A stretch of DNA of 64,000 nucleotides from Clostridiales bacterium (GCA_017615755.1 JAFZZM010000024.1:62001-126000); one strand, 5' to 3'; shown: positions 31,702-42,339, counted from the first letter of the stretch. A program made the numbers and translations. The notes: a model not told the origin generated them from the sequence alone.

Positions 31702-33309
31702 TCAGCCGTTCAGTGATTCGTACTTTCTGACCCCGTAGTGAGTAATTATAGCATATGCACCCACACATAGTCCTGCTATGAGTACAAGTTCGCCCAGAAG
31801 AATTCCGTAAGGAATCATTCCATGATCCTTCAGGACAAGTGCGATGACAGCCAACGCTGCTGTGATAAAACCGAGTACCATGTTGACCACCATGGTGATC
31901 GTTACACCAAAACCGCTCTTGATGACCTGTGCTTCGTTCTTCCAGTCAAGCTTGGCAAAAACAAGTCCGAAGATCATGCCTACGAGCGAAGCCAGAAGCT
32001 GGTAGACGCATGTCAGAACGATCAGAAGAAGGATGTCGAGGATCGAGCATCCGCAACGGATACCAAGTCCGATGCTGCACAAAATGGCAAACGGTGCAAA
32101 GATCATGACACTGACCAGGATCTTCGCATTCAGGATATCGCGGGTTGCGATCGGAAGCGTCTTGGAGATCCAGATACGCTTGCCTTCGATCGATACAGAC
32201 GGCGGAGTCGTCGTGGTAATGGAGCCGAAAGCATTGATAAAGATAGTAAAGATGCACACCCATGCCGTACTCGGAAGAGTCTCCAGGACGTGTTCGCCGT
32301 TGATGGTAAATTCCCGAAGGAAGGACAGCCCGTCTATGCCCTTTACCACAAAGATACCGGACAGGATGACCAGGAAGGCCACACCGAAGATCGTATTCAT
32401 TACATAGTTGGCAGAAGAAAAGTATCTCGAGAACTCCATCTTGAATGCCGCCTTGCGGACACTGGATGAACGGTAGACACGTGCTTTCTTCGAATTGTCC
32501 ACATGCATCTGGATACCGGTCAGGGATCTTGCATGGATATATACCGCCAGAGCAAGCGGGATCAGAGTCATTGCCAGAGTCAGAAGCACACTGATCAGAT
32601 CACCTGAGTAGATCGCTTCCGTGATCCAGTAAAGCGGCGGGATCTTCTTCATGATATCCAGCGCCTCAGAAGGCGATACTTCCAAGCTTTCCGCGTACGA
32701 CGTAACATTCGGTACGATGAACATGTAAAGAAGCATAACAGCCAGCGAGACCAGCGTGGAAAAGATCGATCCGAACTTGGTCACTCTCTTGAGGAATGTG
32801 ATCAGCGCGCTGACGATCAGAGAGATAAACAGTGGGATCGCCGGGATCAGAAGCGCGAAGAGGATTCCACGGACAAGGATCATCGAGGACTCGCCACCTG
32901 CAAGAACTACGATAAGCAGTGACGGCAGGAGAAGTACCAGTGAACAGAGCACGTCCAGAAGGTACATGCCGAGAAGTTTCGAAATGACGATATGGGATTT
33001 CGGGATCGGCATCGCAAGAAGCATATCCGTATCCGCACCCTTGGCATCACGGGTCGAGTTCGTCACACCAAACATCAAGGCAATGATAAAGCCCATGCCG
33101 ATGGATACATAGATCGCAAATTCACCCAGTTCCTTCTCCACAAGGATAAAGGCCGTGGATGCGCCGATGATGCCGAACATACCGATGAGGAACAGACCTA
33201 CCAGGATCAGACTCACCGCAGCGACCACCACGCTCGTCTTTCCTTTTTTACGGAAAGAACCGACCAGCTCAAGGAAGTTGGTACGCAAAAGAATCAGTAA
33301 AGTACGCAT
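31702..33309 (-). CDS. ABC-2 type exporter permease
   Basis: A 535-residue permease with about 12 hydrophobic segments, longer than most ABC-2 subunits and possibly a fused pair of half-permeases. It opens MRTLLILLRTNFLELVGSFRKKGKTS and has an early helix pair (VVVAAVSLILVGLFLIGMFGIIGA), then a central charged loop (HARSLTGIQMHVDNSKKARVYRSSSVRK) and a second set of six helices. ATG 33309 follows GAGGAGG and is one base after the ATPase stop. The cargo cannot be told from sequence. Confidence 0.85.
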   Translation of the reverse strand: MRTLLILLRTNFLELVGSFRKKGKTSVVVAAVSLILVGLFLIGMFGIIGASTAFILVEKELGEFAIYVSIGMGFIIALMFGVTNSTRDAKGADTDMLLAMPIPKSHIVISKLLGMYLLDVLCSLVLLLPSLLIVVLAGGESSMILVRGILFALLIPAIPLFISLIVSALITFLKRVTKFGSIFSTLVSLAVMLLYMFIVPNVTSYAESLEVSPSEALDIMKKIPPLYWITEAIYSGDLISVLLTLAMTLIPLALAVYIHARSLTGIQMHVDNSKKARVYRSSSVRKAAFKMEFSRYFSSANYVMNTIFGVAFLVILSGIFVVKGIDGLSFLREFTINGEHVLETLPSTAWVCIFTIFINAFGSITTTTPPSVSIEGKRIWISKTLPIATRDILNAKILVSVMIFAPFAILCSIGLGIRCGCSILDILLLIVLTCVYQLLASLVGMIFGLVFAKLDWKNEAQVIKSGFGVTITMVVNMVLGFITAALAVIALVLKDHGMIPYGILLGELVLIAGLCVGAYAIITHYGVRKYESLNG

Positions 33310-33310
33310 A

Positions 33311-34027
33311 TCACTTTGCCTCCTCGGTGATCTCCAGGAAGACTTCCTCGAGAGACGCATTTCCTTTCACTTCTTCCATTGTGCCGGATGCGATCAGACG
33401 ACCGTCCTTGATGATGGCGATCTTGTCGCAAAGCTTCTCGGCTACTTCAAGAACGTGTGTTGAGAAGAAGATCGCCGACCCCTTATCACAGAATTCACGC
33501 ATCATGTTTTTAACAGTAAAAGCGGCTTTCGGATCGAGGCCTACGAAAGGCTCGTCCATGACCAGAAGTTTCGGCTCATGCAGGAACGCCGCGATGATCG
33601 CCAGCTTCTGCTTCATACCATGGGAATAGGAAGACACCTGATTGTTCAGTACCGAAGCGATCTCAAGGTCCTGCGCGTATTTCTCCACGCGCTCTTTTCT
33701 CACATTCTTCGGTACCTTGAAAACGTCTGCTACAAAATTGATGAACTGCATACCGGAAAGATTATCGTAGAGCTCCGGATTATCCGGAATATAGGCTGTA
33801 ATACTCTTTGCACGGAGCGGATCCGCCGTAACGGAAATACCATCGATGGTAATATTGCCTTTTTCGAAATCATGAAGACCAACGACTGCCTTGATCGTTG
33901 TTGTCTTACCTGCACCATTGTGTCCGATGAAACCATAGATCTCGCCGGCTTTGACTTCCAATGACAGGTCTGCCACGCCGATTTTTCCTCCCGGGTAAGT
34001 TTTTGTCAGGTTCTCAATCTTTAACAT
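33311..34027 (-). CDS. ABC exporter ATPase
   Basis: A 238-residue ATPase of the ABC-2 drug/lantibiotic-type group. Walker A GHNGAGKTT (about residues 36-44), Q-loop YIPDNPELYDNLSG, signature VSSYSHGMKQKLAIIAAFL, Walker B LLVMDEPFVGLD and AIFFSTHVLEVAEKLCD are all clear. SYSHGMKQK replaces LSGGQxQ, which is common in this group. ATG 34027 follows AAGGAGG; the frame is open to 34078. It is first in an operon with the permease and a 231-residue protein. Confidence 0.92.
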   Translation of the reverse strand: MLKIENLTKTYPGGKIGVADLSLEVKAGEIYGFIGHNGAGKTTTIKAVVGLHDFEKGNITIDGISVTADPLRAKSITAYIPDNPELYDNLSGMQFINFVADVFKVPKNVRKERVEKYAQDLEIASVLNNQVSSYSHGMKQKLAIIAAFLHEPKLLVMDEPFVGLDPKAAFTVKNMMREFCDKGSAIFFSTHVLEVAEKLCDKIAIIKDGRLIASGTMEEVKGNASLEEVFLEITEEAK

Positions 34028-34334
34028 AACTCGTTCCTCCTTGATCTCACGATAGCCATTGTAGAGTTCTTTTTCCAACTATTCGCTAAGCATTTATAAA
34101 GAATTGGTAAATCGTGATCTCGAGCAATATATTACCATATTTTCCCTATTTTCCCGTGTCATTCTCCTGTCGTTTTGGTCAACGAAACGTTCCACTTTCT
34201 TTTTTTGAAGAATTTGAACAATCTGCACAAAAAAGCACTTGATTTCTGTATATTGATATGTGAAAATAGGAACAATGATTTTCATAATCACATAATAGGG
34301 GATTATGGTTTTCGAAAGGGGCTATCAGGGTATT
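34028..34334. promoter_or_regulatory. Divergent promoter region of the ABC-2 operon and the V-ATPase operon
   Basis: A 307-base AT-rich gap. For the V-ATPase side, TGTATATT (about 34240) is a possible extended -10 with poor -35, and CATAATC (34283-34289) pairs with GATTATG (34301-34307) to form a hairpin over the first in-frame ATG (34305). No gene is seen. Confidence 0.35.
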
Positions 34335-34649
34335 ATGGCATCGGAACAAGTCAATCGGATCATCGAAGCAGAGAAGAAAGCATCAGATATCGAAGCAGAA
34401 GGCCGTACCAAGGCAGATGAGATCCTGGCTCAGGCTCAGAAGAAAGCCCAGAACGAATATCAGGAAGCCCTTTCCGTTGCAAGAAAGAAAGTCTCCGATC
34501 TTTATGAGAAACATAAGACGGATGGTTCCGATGAGGAACAGGCCAGCGATGAGGCTGCCGAGAAGGCTGCCGAGAAACTCCGCGATGATGCGGAACCGAA
34601 CCGCGAAGCTGCAATCACTGCCGCTATGAATCTTCTGATGGGACGGTAA
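34335..34649 (+). CDS. V-type ATPase subunit G/H (peripheral stalk)
   Basis: A 104-residue, almost wholly helical protein (ASEQVNRIIEAEKKASDIEAEGRTKADEILAQAQKKAQ), the pattern of subunit G/H (AhaH/NtpF). This subunit pairs with subunit E to form the peripheral stalk. It ends in the short MNLLMGR stretch typical of the family. The in-frame ATG at 34305 would add ten residues (MVFERGYQGI) but lies in a hairpin; ATG 34335 follows AGGG and matches the family start. It is the first gene of a nine-gene operon. Confidence 0.85.
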   Translation: MASEQVNRIIEAEKKASDIEAEGRTKADEILAQAQKKAQNEYQEALSVARKKVSDLYEKHKTDGSDEEQASDEAAEKAAEKLRDDAEPNREAAITAAMNLLMGR

Positions 34650-34655
34650 TCACGC

Positions 34656-36728
34656 ATGGCAATCCTTCCGATGAAACATATAGAGGTCATCGCCCTGCAG
34701 AAGGACGCGCAGAAGATCGTTGAGCTTCTCCAGCGTCTGGGAACAGTGGATGTTACCGAGCGTTACGAACAGGATGTAACCGATGATCTGGCGCTTTTTC
34801 CGTCGAAAACAAGTCTTACTCAGCTGGAGAAATCTTCTCAGACCGTAAGTCATGCTATTTCCCTCGTCGAAGGATATTCCACCGAAAAGAAACCTTTCCT
34901 TTCCGGATTTGCCGGCCGTCAGGAAGTAACTGCGGAAGAGTTTGCGGCACGTTCGGAAAAAATCGACGAGACCATGAAGATCGTCTACGATATCGAAGCT
35001 CTGGACCGCAAGATCTCTTCGGAAAAGACGGTCTATACACATACACGTCATCAGCTGGATGCGATCCTTCCCTGGGAGAAACTCGATATTCCGATGCAGT
35101 ACACGGGATCTGCCAAGACCACCTGCATCGTGGGAAATCTTCCCGAGATCTATACGGAAGCCTCGTTCCATGAGGCATTTACCGCACAGTTCGCAGCCCA
35201 GAAGCAGAGCGAAGCCGTACTGAGCGGCAGAGAATTCGAATCGGAGAGTCTGGAGTTCCCGGAGTTCTATACCGAGATCGTTTCTGCTGCAGCTGACCAG
35301 ACCTGCGTCTGCTTTATCGTACATAAGAAAGATTATCAGGACGTGATGAATACACTGCGCCGTATGTCTTTCACCGCGCCGGCCGATCCGACCAAGCATC
35401 CGCCGGAAGTGCGTATCGGACGTCTGAAGAAACGTATGGAGGAAGCCTCCACGACGATCCAGGAGTCCCGCGAGAAGCTCCGTTCCTATGCGAAGAATCT
35501 GGATGATCTTTATTTCCTGTCCGATTACCTGATCATGAGACAGGATAAGTATGAGATGCTCGGAAGTCTTCTCTTTTCAAAGAAAACATTCATCCTGGAC
35601 GGTTTCGTTGCCGCCGAGGATTGCGATAAAGTTGTAAAAGCACTTGAGTCCAACTTCGATCTTTTTGTTGAGACTAGAGATCCTCTGGAAGACGAAGAAG
35701 TACCGGCCAAGTTCAAGAACAATGCATTTGTTGCACCTGTAGAAGATATCGTTGAGTCCTATAGCGCACCAAGCAAGACGGACATCGACCCGAATCCGGT
35801 CATGAGTTTCTTCTACTATTTCTTCTTCGGCATGATGTTGTCAGATGCCGGTTACGGTATCCTTCTCTGCCTGGGTACACTTTTCGTATTAAAGAAGAGA
35901 AAGCCGGAAGGCAATACCAAGAAGAACATGATGAAGTTCTTTTACTGCGGTCTTGCGACAACCTTCTGGGGATTCATGTACGGCAGTTTCTTCGGAGATC
36001 TGATCGGTGTTGTTTCCGAGAATTTCTTCGACGGTTCCCGCTGGCTGCCCCCAATCTGGTTCGATCCGAGTAAAGACCCGATGAAGCTCCTGATATTAAG
36101 CTTCATCCTGGGATTCCTGCATATCTGCATCGGTCTGGGTGCCAACTTCTACAGAATGTGGAAGAACGGCGACAAAGTCGGTGCGATCTGTGATTGCGGT
36201 TTCTGGCATCTGACTTTTGCCGGACTTGCGATCCTCCTTTTCCCGATGGTAGCTCCGATGATGGCTCCGGTTACGATCCCGGATTCCGTTCCGCTTGCGG
36301 ATATCGGTAAGTATGTAGCTCTGGCCGGCGTGGCCGGTCTGGTCCTTACCGGTGGCAGAAAAGCCAAGGGTATCATCGGCAAGGTCATCGGCGGTGTCGG
36401 TACGATCTACGGCGTCACCGGATATTTCAGTGATCTTCTCTCTTATTCCCGTCTGATGGCTCTTGGCCTGGTTACGGGTATCATCGGCAGTGTTGCCAAC
36501 ATGATCGGCACACTCTTCGGATCAGGAATCGTGAAGCTTCTTATCTTCATCTTCGTATTCCTGTTCTTCCATGCGATTAATCTGGGCATCAGCGCCCTCG
36601 GCGCCTATGTTCATGTTAATAGACTTCAGTATGTAGAATTTTTCGCGAAGTTCTACGATGGCGGCGGAATTATGTTCCACCCCTTTACTGGTAACACCAA
36701 ACACTTCAAAATTAAGGAGGACAATTAA
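34656..36728 (+). CDS. ntpI: V-type ATPase subunit I (membrane stator, a-subunit)
   Basis: A 690-residue membrane protein. The N-terminal 340 residues are soluble coiled-coil arms (MAILPMKHIEVIALQKDAQKIVELLQRLGTVDV...). The C-terminal part has seven or eight helices (FFYYFFFGMMLSDAGYGILLCLG, FFYCGLATTFWGFMYGSFFGDLIG, LGFLHICIGLGANFY, YFSDLLSYSRLMALGLVTGIIG). The conserved SRLMALGL helix carries the Arg that faces the rotor ring. Subunit I forms the ion half-channels with the K ring. It lies six bases after the G/H gene. Confidence 0.95.
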   Translation: MAILPMKHIEVIALQKDAQKIVELLQRLGTVDVTERYEQDVTDDLALFPSKTSLTQLEKSSQTVSHAISLVEGYSTEKKPFLSGFAGRQEVTAEEFAARSEKIDETMKIVYDIEALDRKISSEKTVYTHTRHQLDAILPWEKLDIPMQYTGSAKTTCIVGNLPEIYTEASFHEAFTAQFAAQKQSEAVLSGREFESESLEFPEFYTEIVSAAADQTCVCFIVHKKDYQDVMNTLRRMSFTAPADPTKHPPEVRIGRLKKRMEEASTTIQESREKLRSYAKNLDDLYFLSDYLIMRQDKYEMLGSLLFSKKTFILDGFVAAEDCDKVVKALESNFDLFVETRDPLEDEEVPAKFKNNAFVAPVEDIVESYSAPSKTDIDPNPVMSFFYYFFFGMMLSDAGYGILLCLGTLFVLKKRKPEGNTKKNMMKFFYCGLATTFWGFMYGSFFGDLIGVVSENFFDGSRWLPPIWFDPSKDPMKLLILSFILGFLHICIGLGANFYRMWKNGDKVGAICDCGFWHLTFAGLAILLFPMVAPMMAPVTIPDSVPLADIGKYVALAGVAGLVLTGGRKAKGIIGKVIGGVGTIYGVTGYFSDLLSYSRLMALGLVTGIIGSVANMIGTLFGSGIVKLLIFIFVFLFFHAINLGISALGAYVHVNRLQYVEFFAKFYDGGGIMFHPFTGNTKHFKIKEDN

Positions 36729-37208
36729 ATGAATTGGGGCATGTTACTGGCATTATTAGGAGCAGGACTGGCAGTTACGACAAATTGTATCGGCTCGTCC
36801 AAAGGCGTAGGTATGGTGGCAGAGGCTTCCTCTCCGGTCATCGCAGAGGATTCAAGCAAGTTCAGTAAGCTTCTGATCCTCATGCTTCTCCCTGGTTCTC
36901 AGGGTCTGTACGGACTGGTTATTGCTATCCTGACACTGACACAGATCGGTATTCTCGGTGGAACACCTGTTACTACATTGTCTACAGGTCTTCTCTATCT
37001 GATCGCTTGTCTGCCGATGGCAGTCGGAGGTTTGATCTCCGCTTTGTTCCAGGCACGTGTTGCTCTTACAGGTGTAAACCTCATTTCCAAGAGACCTCAG
37101 GATTCCGGTAAAGCAGTTACTTCTGCTTCCCTCGTTGAGCTCTATGCTCTTCTGAGCCTGGTTACTTCTCTTCTGATGGTCATGAACGTAAATAGTCTCG
37201 GACTGTAA
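36729..37208 (+). CDS. ntpK: V-type ATPase subunit K (rotor ring)
   Basis: A 159-residue four-helix proteolipid, a duplicated two-helix hairpin. The residues that bind Na+ in Enterococcus hirae NtpK have counterparts: Q58 in LLPGSQGLYG, Q108 in ALFQARVAL and E137 in ASLVELYALL. The first hairpin has no acidic residue, so each subunit has one ion site. The pattern fits Na+ rather than H+ coupling, though that is inference. It directly abuts subunit I and precedes subunit E by 14 bases. Confidence 0.95.
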   Translation: MNWGMLLALLGAGLAVTTNCIGSSKGVGMVAEASSPVIAEDSSKFSKLLILMLLPGSQGLYGLVIAILTLTQIGILGGTPVTTLSTGLLYLIACLPMAVGGLISALFQARVALTGVNLISKRPQDSGKAVTSASLVELYALLSLVTSLLMVMNVNSLGL

Positions 37209-37222
37209 TTGAAGGAGCAGAT

Positions 37223-37813
37223 ATGGCAGGTATAGATTCCATCATCGACCGCATCCTCAAGGATGCGAGAGAAAGTGCGGATGCTCGTGTTGCCCGTGCG
37301 GAGGAAGATGCCGGAAAGCTGATCGACAAAAAGAAGGCGCAGGCGAAAGAAGAAGAAGCGCGTATGCTTCAGGAAGCGGAAGCAGTCATTGCTTCCCAGG
37401 CCAAGCAGCAGCGTGCGACGCAGAACACCAAGTCCCAGCGCCGTATCCTCACTGAGCGAGTCGCCATGATCGACGAGATCATCGAGGAAGCCAAGAAGCG
37501 TATCCGCAACCTCTCTTCCGAAGAGCGCCTGGCTATGGTCAAGAGTTTCGTCATTGCCAACAGCGAAGGTGCTGACGGTGAACTGATCCTGTCCGCAGCG
37601 GATAAGAAAGATCTTCCGGGTGCGTTCCTCGAGGAGCTCTCCAAGGAGACGAATTCGACGATCAAGCTTTCTGACAAGACGGGTGATTTCGATGCCGGTT
37701 GTATCCTGATCTGTGGAGATTACGAATACAACGGGACGATCGACGCTATCGTCGCAGATAAAGAAAACGAGATCCGCGACGCGATCAATCAAGTGCTTTT
37801 TGCGAAGAAATAA
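37223..37813 (+). CDS. ntpE: V-type ATPase subunit E (peripheral stalk)
   Basis: A 196-residue protein. The first 110 residues are a long charged helix (DRILKDARESADARVARAEEDAGKLIDKKKAQAKEEEARML). The globular C-terminal domain ends SDKTGDFDAGCILICGDYEYNGTIDAIVADKENEIRDAINQVLF, a clear match to subunit E (the G-D-YE-N-T-DA pattern). It pairs with subunit G/H to hold the A3B3 head to subunit I. AAGGAG lies five bases before ATG. Confidence 0.93.
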   Translation: MAGIDSIIDRILKDARESADARVARAEEDAGKLIDKKKAQAKEEEARMLQEAEAVIASQAKQQRATQNTKSQRRILTERVAMIDEIIEEAKKRIRNLSSEERLAMVKSFVIANSEGADGELILSAADKKDLPGAFLEELSKETNSTIKLSDKTGDFDAGCILICGDYEYNGTIDAIVADKENEIRDAINQVLFAKK

Positions 37814-37861
37814 GCAGAAAGCGGTAAGACACTATATCGATACGAAAGGATAACGAAGGTC

Positions 37862-38848
37862 ATGGGACCAGCTGTTTCAAAATATGCATATTCCGTTTCC
37901 GGAGCGCATGTCTATGAAAAGTCGTTCTTTACCAAGAGCGATATGGACAAGCTTCTGACCGCGCCGTCTTATGACGCAGTGGTTTCGATGCTTGCGGACC
38001 GCGGCTGGCCGATGCCGGATGATACCCGTGACAGCGGGAAGATCCTGGATAACGAGATGCAGCGGGCCTGGTCGTGGGTAAAAGAATCCGCGCCGGATCC
38101 GAACCTCTTCTCTGTTTTGATCCTTCGAAACGACTACCACAATCTCAAGGCCGGCATCAAGTGCCTGCTGAGTGATTTTGATGTCGATCTTCACTTCGTG
38201 ACTCCGAGCAATATCGATCCGCAGCTCATGAAGGAGGCCATCGAGACCCATGATTTCGGGAAACTCCCTGCTCCCTTCTCTTCACTCGGACAAGATGTGT
38301 ACGACCTTCTGGTGCGTACCGGTGACGGGCAGCTTGCGGATATCGACATTGACAGAAAGTGTCTCGACGAGATCTCCAAGGCGGCGAAAGCTACCGGTGT
38401 CGATCTTCTGAAGGAAGAAATGGAGATCTATACTGCAACAACAAATATCAAGACAGCGTTCCGTGCCATCAAGACGGGAAAAGATGCCGACTTCCTGGAA
38501 CGAGCGCTTTCGGATGGGTGTACGACGGTTTCGAAGGAGAAACTCGTGGCGTGTGCCAAGTCCGAAAAGAAAATGGAGGATCTTCTTTCCTACCTCGATA
38601 CGACGTCCTACAGTTCGGGGACTAAATATTTGTCCTCTTCCCCGGCGGACTTCGAAAAATGGGTAGACGATAAGATGATCTCTCTTCTTCTGCCGACCCG
38701 GCACAGCCCTCTCGGACCGGAACCGCTCATCGGTTTCTATCTGGGAAAAGAAGCCGAGGTCAGAAATGTAAGGATCATCATGGCCGCGAAGCAGAACGAT
38801 CTGCCGCTGGACGTGGTTGCGAAGAGATTAAGGAGGCTGTATGAGTAA
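37862..38848 (+). CDS. ntpC: V-type ATPase subunit C (central stalk to ring adaptor)
   Basis: A 328-residue helical protein of the V-type C/AC39 family, with KYAYSVSGAHVYEKSFFTKSDMDKLLTAPSYDAVVSMLADRGW at the start and [30 protein letters not shown] at the end, the last being the family's conserved E-(V/A)-x-x-(V/I)-R-x-I motif. It couples the D/F shaft to the K ring. Its final eight bases overlap the subunit F gene. Confidence 0.92.
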   Translation: MGPAVSKYAYSVSGAHVYEKSFFTKSDMDKLLTAPSYDAVVSMLADRGWPMPDDTRDSGKILDNEMQRAWSWVKESAPDPNLFSVLILRNDYHNLKAGIKCLLSDFDVDLHFVTPSNIDPQLMKEAIETHDFGKLPAPFSSLGQDVYDLLVRTGDGQLADIDIDRKCLDEISKAAKATGVDLLKEEMEIYTATTNIKTAFRAIKTGKDADFLERALSDGCTTVSKEKLVACAKSEKKMEDLLSYLDTTSYSSGTKYLSSSPADFEKWVDDKMISLLLPTRHSPLGPEPLIGFYLGKEAEVRNVRIIMAAKQNDLPLDVVAKRLRRLYE

Positions 38849-39158
38849 GATTGCCGCCATGGGCGATAGAGACAGTATATACGGCTTTGCTTCCATCGGA
38901 CTGGACATCTTTCCTTTGGACCGTATCGATAATCCGGCGACCACGCTGCATAACCTGGCGCAGGGCGAATATGCCGTGATCCTGATCACCGAATCGTTGG
39001 CCAAGAAACTGGAAACAGAAATAGATAAATACAGCGACAAACCGCTTCCCGTGATCCTGCCGATCCCGGGCGTGACCGGAAACGAGGGAATGGGCATGAA
39101 GGCCATTTCCAAGTCCGTGGAAAAAGCGGTCGGAAGCGACATTTTGAAAGAACAGTAA
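38841..39158 (+). CDS. ntpF: V-type ATPase subunit F
   Basis: A 105-residue protein with the Rossmann-like fold of subunit F ([24 protein letters not shown] ... [56 protein letters not shown]). The IPG and ESLA motifs are diagnostic. It binds subunit D in the central shaft and modulates ATPase activity. In E. hirae nomenclature it is NtpG. AGGAGG lies before ATG inside subunit C. Confidence 0.9.
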   Translation: MSKIAAMGDRDSIYGFASIGLDIFPLDRIDNPATTLHNLAQGEYAVILITESLAKKLETEIDKYSDKPLPVILPIPGVTGNEGMGMKAISKSVEKAVGSDILKEQ

Positions 39159-39178
39159 GCATTAAAGGAGCGAAGAAC

Positions 39179-40945
39179 ATGAGTAAGGGATCGATCGTCA
39201 AGGTCTCCGGACCATTGGTAATTGCAGAAGGCATGCGTGATGCAAACCTTTTCGACGTGGTACGTGTAAGTAACGAACGTCTGATCGGCGAGATCATCGA
39301 GATGCACGGCGACCGTGCTTCCATTCAGGTCTACGAGGAAACTGCAGGATTGAAGGCCGGCGAGCCGGTTGAATCTACAGGACTTCCACTTTCCGTTGAA
39401 CTGGGACCTGGCCTGATCGGTGGTATCTTCGACGGTATCCAGAGACCTCTGGAATCCATTATGGCGAAGATCGGTAACAACCTTTCCCGTGGTATCGAAG
39501 TTCCTTCCCTTTCCCGTGAAGCCGTCTGGAAATTCGAAGCAACCAAGAATGCAGGCGACCAGGTCGTAGCCGGCGATACGATCGGTATCGTGCAGGAGAC
39601 CGAGACAGTAAAGCATAAGATCCTGGTACCTCCGGGAGTAAACGGTACGATCGTTTCCATCAACAGTGGTGACTACAAACTGGAAGATCCGGTTGGTAAA
39701 GTCAGGACCGATAAGGGCGAAGAGATCCCGCTGATGCTCTATCAGCGCTGGCCGGTACGTAAAGGCCGTCCATATGTTAAAAAGCATGCTCCGACCATGC
39801 CGCTCGTTACGGGACAGCGTGTTATCGACTGCATGTTCCCGATCGCCAAAGGCGGCGTAGCTGCCATCCCGGGTCCTTTTGGATCAGGAAAGACCGTTAC
39901 TCAGCACCAGCTCGCTAAGTGGGCGCAGGCCGACATCGTTGTTTACATCGGCTGTGGTGAGCGTGGTAACGAGATGACCGACGTTTTGAATGAGTTCCCG
40001 GAACTCATCGACCCGTACACCGGAGAGAGCTTGATGAAGCGTACCGTGCTCATCGCGAATACTTCGGATATGCCTGTTGCGGCTCGTGAGGCTTCCATTT
40101 ATACAGGTATCACGATTGCGGAATATTTCCGTGACATGGGTTACTCCGTAGCCCTCATGGCAGACTCCACTTCCCGTTGGGCAGAGGCGCTCCGTGAAAT
40201 GTCCGGTCGTCTCGAGGAAATGCCTGGTGAAGAAGGTTACCCGGCTTACCTCGGTTCCCGTCTGGCGCAGTTCTACGAGCGTGCCGGCCGTGTAACGACA
40301 CTTGGTTCCGAAGGTCTGGAAGGTTCCCTTTCCGCCATCGGTGCCGTATCTCCTCCGGGTGGTGATATTTCCGAGCCGGTATCCCAGGCGACACTTCGTA
40401 TCGTTAAGGTATTCTGGGGCTTGGATGCAGGTCTTGCTTATAAGCGTCACTTCCCGGCCATCAACTGGCTCACAAGTTATTCGCTTTATACCGATTCTCT
40501 CGCAGGCTGGTTCGACGAGAACGTTTCTCCTGAGTGGAACGCCAATCGTGCCCGCATGATGCTCATCCTGCAGGAAGAAGCCGAGCTCGAGGAAATCGTT
40601 AAACTCGTTGGTATGGACGCCCTCTCTTCTGCTGACCGTCTGAAGATGGAAGTAGCAAGATCCATTCGTGAGGACTTCCTGCACCAGCTGGCTTTCCATG
40701 AGGTCGATACCCATACTTCGTTGAAGAAGCAGGATTACATGATGAAGCTGATCCTGGATTACTACGACAAGGCTACCGGCGCACTGGAAATGGGCGCAGA
40801 TATCGAAGCTCTGGTTGCCCTTCCTGTCCGTGAAAAGATCGGACGTTTCAAGTACATTGCTGAAGACGATGCTGAGAATGAATTCATCTCCATCGGCGCG
40901 CAGCTCGCTTTTGAACTTTCCGAGCTGTTTAGTGAGGAGGAATAA
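39179..40945 (+). CDS. ntpA: V-type ATPase subunit A (catalytic)
   Basis: The 588-residue catalytic subunit. Walker A is [17 protein letters not shown], Walker B is [41 protein letters not shown], with the insert domain ([16 protein letters not shown], about residues 105-190) that separates V-type A from F1 beta subunits. GERGNEM and the aromatic IGxRLAxFYERAG motif are present. The protein is of usual length and all catalytic residues appear intact. A GGAG site precedes ATG. Confidence 0.97.
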   Translation: MSKGSIVKVSGPLVIAEGMRDANLFDVVRVSNERLIGEIIEMHGDRASIQVYEETAGLKAGEPVESTGLPLSVELGPGLIGGIFDGIQRPLESIMAKIGNNLSRGIEVPSLSREAVWKFEATKNAGDQVVAGDTIGIVQETETVKHKILVPPGVNGTIVSINSGDYKLEDPVGKVRTDKGEEIPLMLYQRWPVRKGRPYVKKHAPTMPLVTGQRVIDCMFPIAKGGVAAIPGPFGSGKTVTQHQLAKWAQADIVVYIGCGERGNEMTDVLNEFPELIDPYTGESLMKRTVLIANTSDMPVAAREASIYTGITIAEYFRDMGYSVALMADSTSRWAEALREMSGRLEEMPGEEGYPAYLGSRLAQFYERAGRVTTLGSEGLEGSLSAIGAVSPPGGDISEPVSQATLRIVKVFWGLDAGLAYKRHFPAINWLTSYSLYTDSLAGWFDENVSPEWNANRARMMLILQEEAELEEIVKLVGMDALSSADRLKMEVARSIREDFLHQLAFHEVDTHTSLKKQDYMMKLILDYYDKATGALEMGADIEALVALPVREKIGRFKYIAEDDAENEFISIGAQLAFELSELFSEEE

Positions 40946-40948
40946 GAC

Positions 40949-42322
40949 ATGGCAAAAGAATACCGTACCATATCGGAAGTTGCCGGACCGTTGATGATGG
41001 TCCGTGGCGTCTCGGACGTCAGCTATAACGAACTCGGTGAGATCGAGCTCGCCAATGGCGAGAAGCGTCGTTGCCGTGTTCTTGAGATCGATGGAAGCAA
41101 TGCCCTGGTCCAGCTCTTTGAGAGCGGTGCCGGTATCAACCTGGCAGACAGTAAAGTAAGATTCTCCGGCAAGCAGATGGAGCTTCCGGTAAGTAAGGAT
41201 ATGCTGGGCCGTGTATTTGACGGACTCGGTCGTCCGATCGACGATGGTCCGGAGATCATCCCGGAAAAGCGCATGGACGTTAATGGTCTCCCGATGAACC
41301 CGGCGGCCAGAAACTTCCCGAATGAGTTTATCCAAACCGGCGTTTCCGCCATCGATGGTCTGAACACACTGGTTCGTGGTCAGAAGCTCCCGATCTTCTC
41401 GGCTTCCGGTCTTCCGCACGCCAACCTCGCGGCGCAGATCGCCCGTCAGGCAAAGGTTCGCGGAACCGATGAGAACTTCGCCGTTGTTTTTGCCGCTATC
41501 GGTATCACGTTCGAGGAAGCGAACTTCTTCATGGACAGTTTCCGTGAGACAGGCGCTATCGACCGTACCGTTCTTTTTATCAACCTTGCTAATGACCCGG
41601 CTGTTGAGCGTATCGCGACCCCGCGTATGGCTCTGACCGCTGCGGAATATCTGGCATTCGAACTCGACATGCACGTACTGGTCATCCTGACGGATATCAC
41701 GAACTACGCCGATGCTCTCCGTGAGGTTTCTGCCGCACGTAAGGAAGTACCGGGCCGTCGTGGTTATCCGGGTTACATGTACACCGACCTGGCTTCTCTT
41801 TACGAAAGAGCCGGCCGTCAGAAGGGCAAGAACGGTTCTATCACCATGATCCCGATCCTGACCATGCCTGAGGACGATAAGACGCACCCGATCCCGGACC
41901 TTACCGGATACATCACCGAGGGACAGATCATCCTCTCCCGTGACCTCTACCGTAAGGGCGTCATGCCGCCGATCGACGTTCTCCCTTCCCTTTCCCGTCT
42001 TAAGGATAAAGGTATCGGTGAAGGCAAGACACGTGAGGACCACAGTAACACCATGAACCAGCTCTTCTCTGCTTATGCCCGTGGTAAAGAGGCAAAAGAA
42101 CTCATGGTCATCCTTGGTGAGGCTGCTCTTACTGATATGGATAAGCTCTATGCGAAGTTCTCCGATGCGTTCGAGAAAGAATATGTATCCCAGGGCTTTA
42201 ATATGGACAGAGATATCGAGGAAACACTCGACCTTGGCTGGAAGCTGCTGCGCATCCTCCCGAGATCCGAGCACAAGCGTATCAGCGACAAGCTCCTCGA
42301 TAAGTACTACGACGAGAAATAA
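40949..42322 (+). CDS. ntpB: V-type ATPase subunit B (non-catalytic)
   Basis: The 457-residue partner of subunit A. It lacks a Walker A and has [41 protein letters not shown] in its place. It also has [48 protein letters not shown], the B-specific stretch with the Arg finger region. It forms the A3B3 hexamer with subunit A. The gene starts three bases after subunit A, suggesting equal translation. Confidence 0.97.
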   Translation: MAKEYRTISEVAGPLMMVRGVSDVSYNELGEIELANGEKRRCRVLEIDGSNALVQLFESGAGINLADSKVRFSGKQMELPVSKDMLGRVFDGLGRPIDDGPEIIPEKRMDVNGLPMNPAARNFPNEFIQTGVSAIDGLNTLVRGQKLPIFSASGLPHANLAAQIARQAKVRGTDENFAVVFAAIGITFEEANFFMDSFRETGAIDRTVLFINLANDPAVERIATPRMALTAAEYLAFELDMHVLVILTDITNYADALREVSAARKEVPGRRGYPGYMYTDLASLYERAGRQKGKNGSITMIPILTMPEDDKTHPIPDLTGYITEGQIILSRDLYRKGVMPPIDVLPSLSRLKDKGIGEGKTREDHSNTMNQLFSAYARGKEAKELMVILGEAALTDMDKLYAKFSDAFEKEYVSQGFNMDRDIEETLDLGWKLLRILPRSEHKRISDKLLDKYYDEK

Positions 42323-42339
42323 GAAAGTGATCTGAAAGA

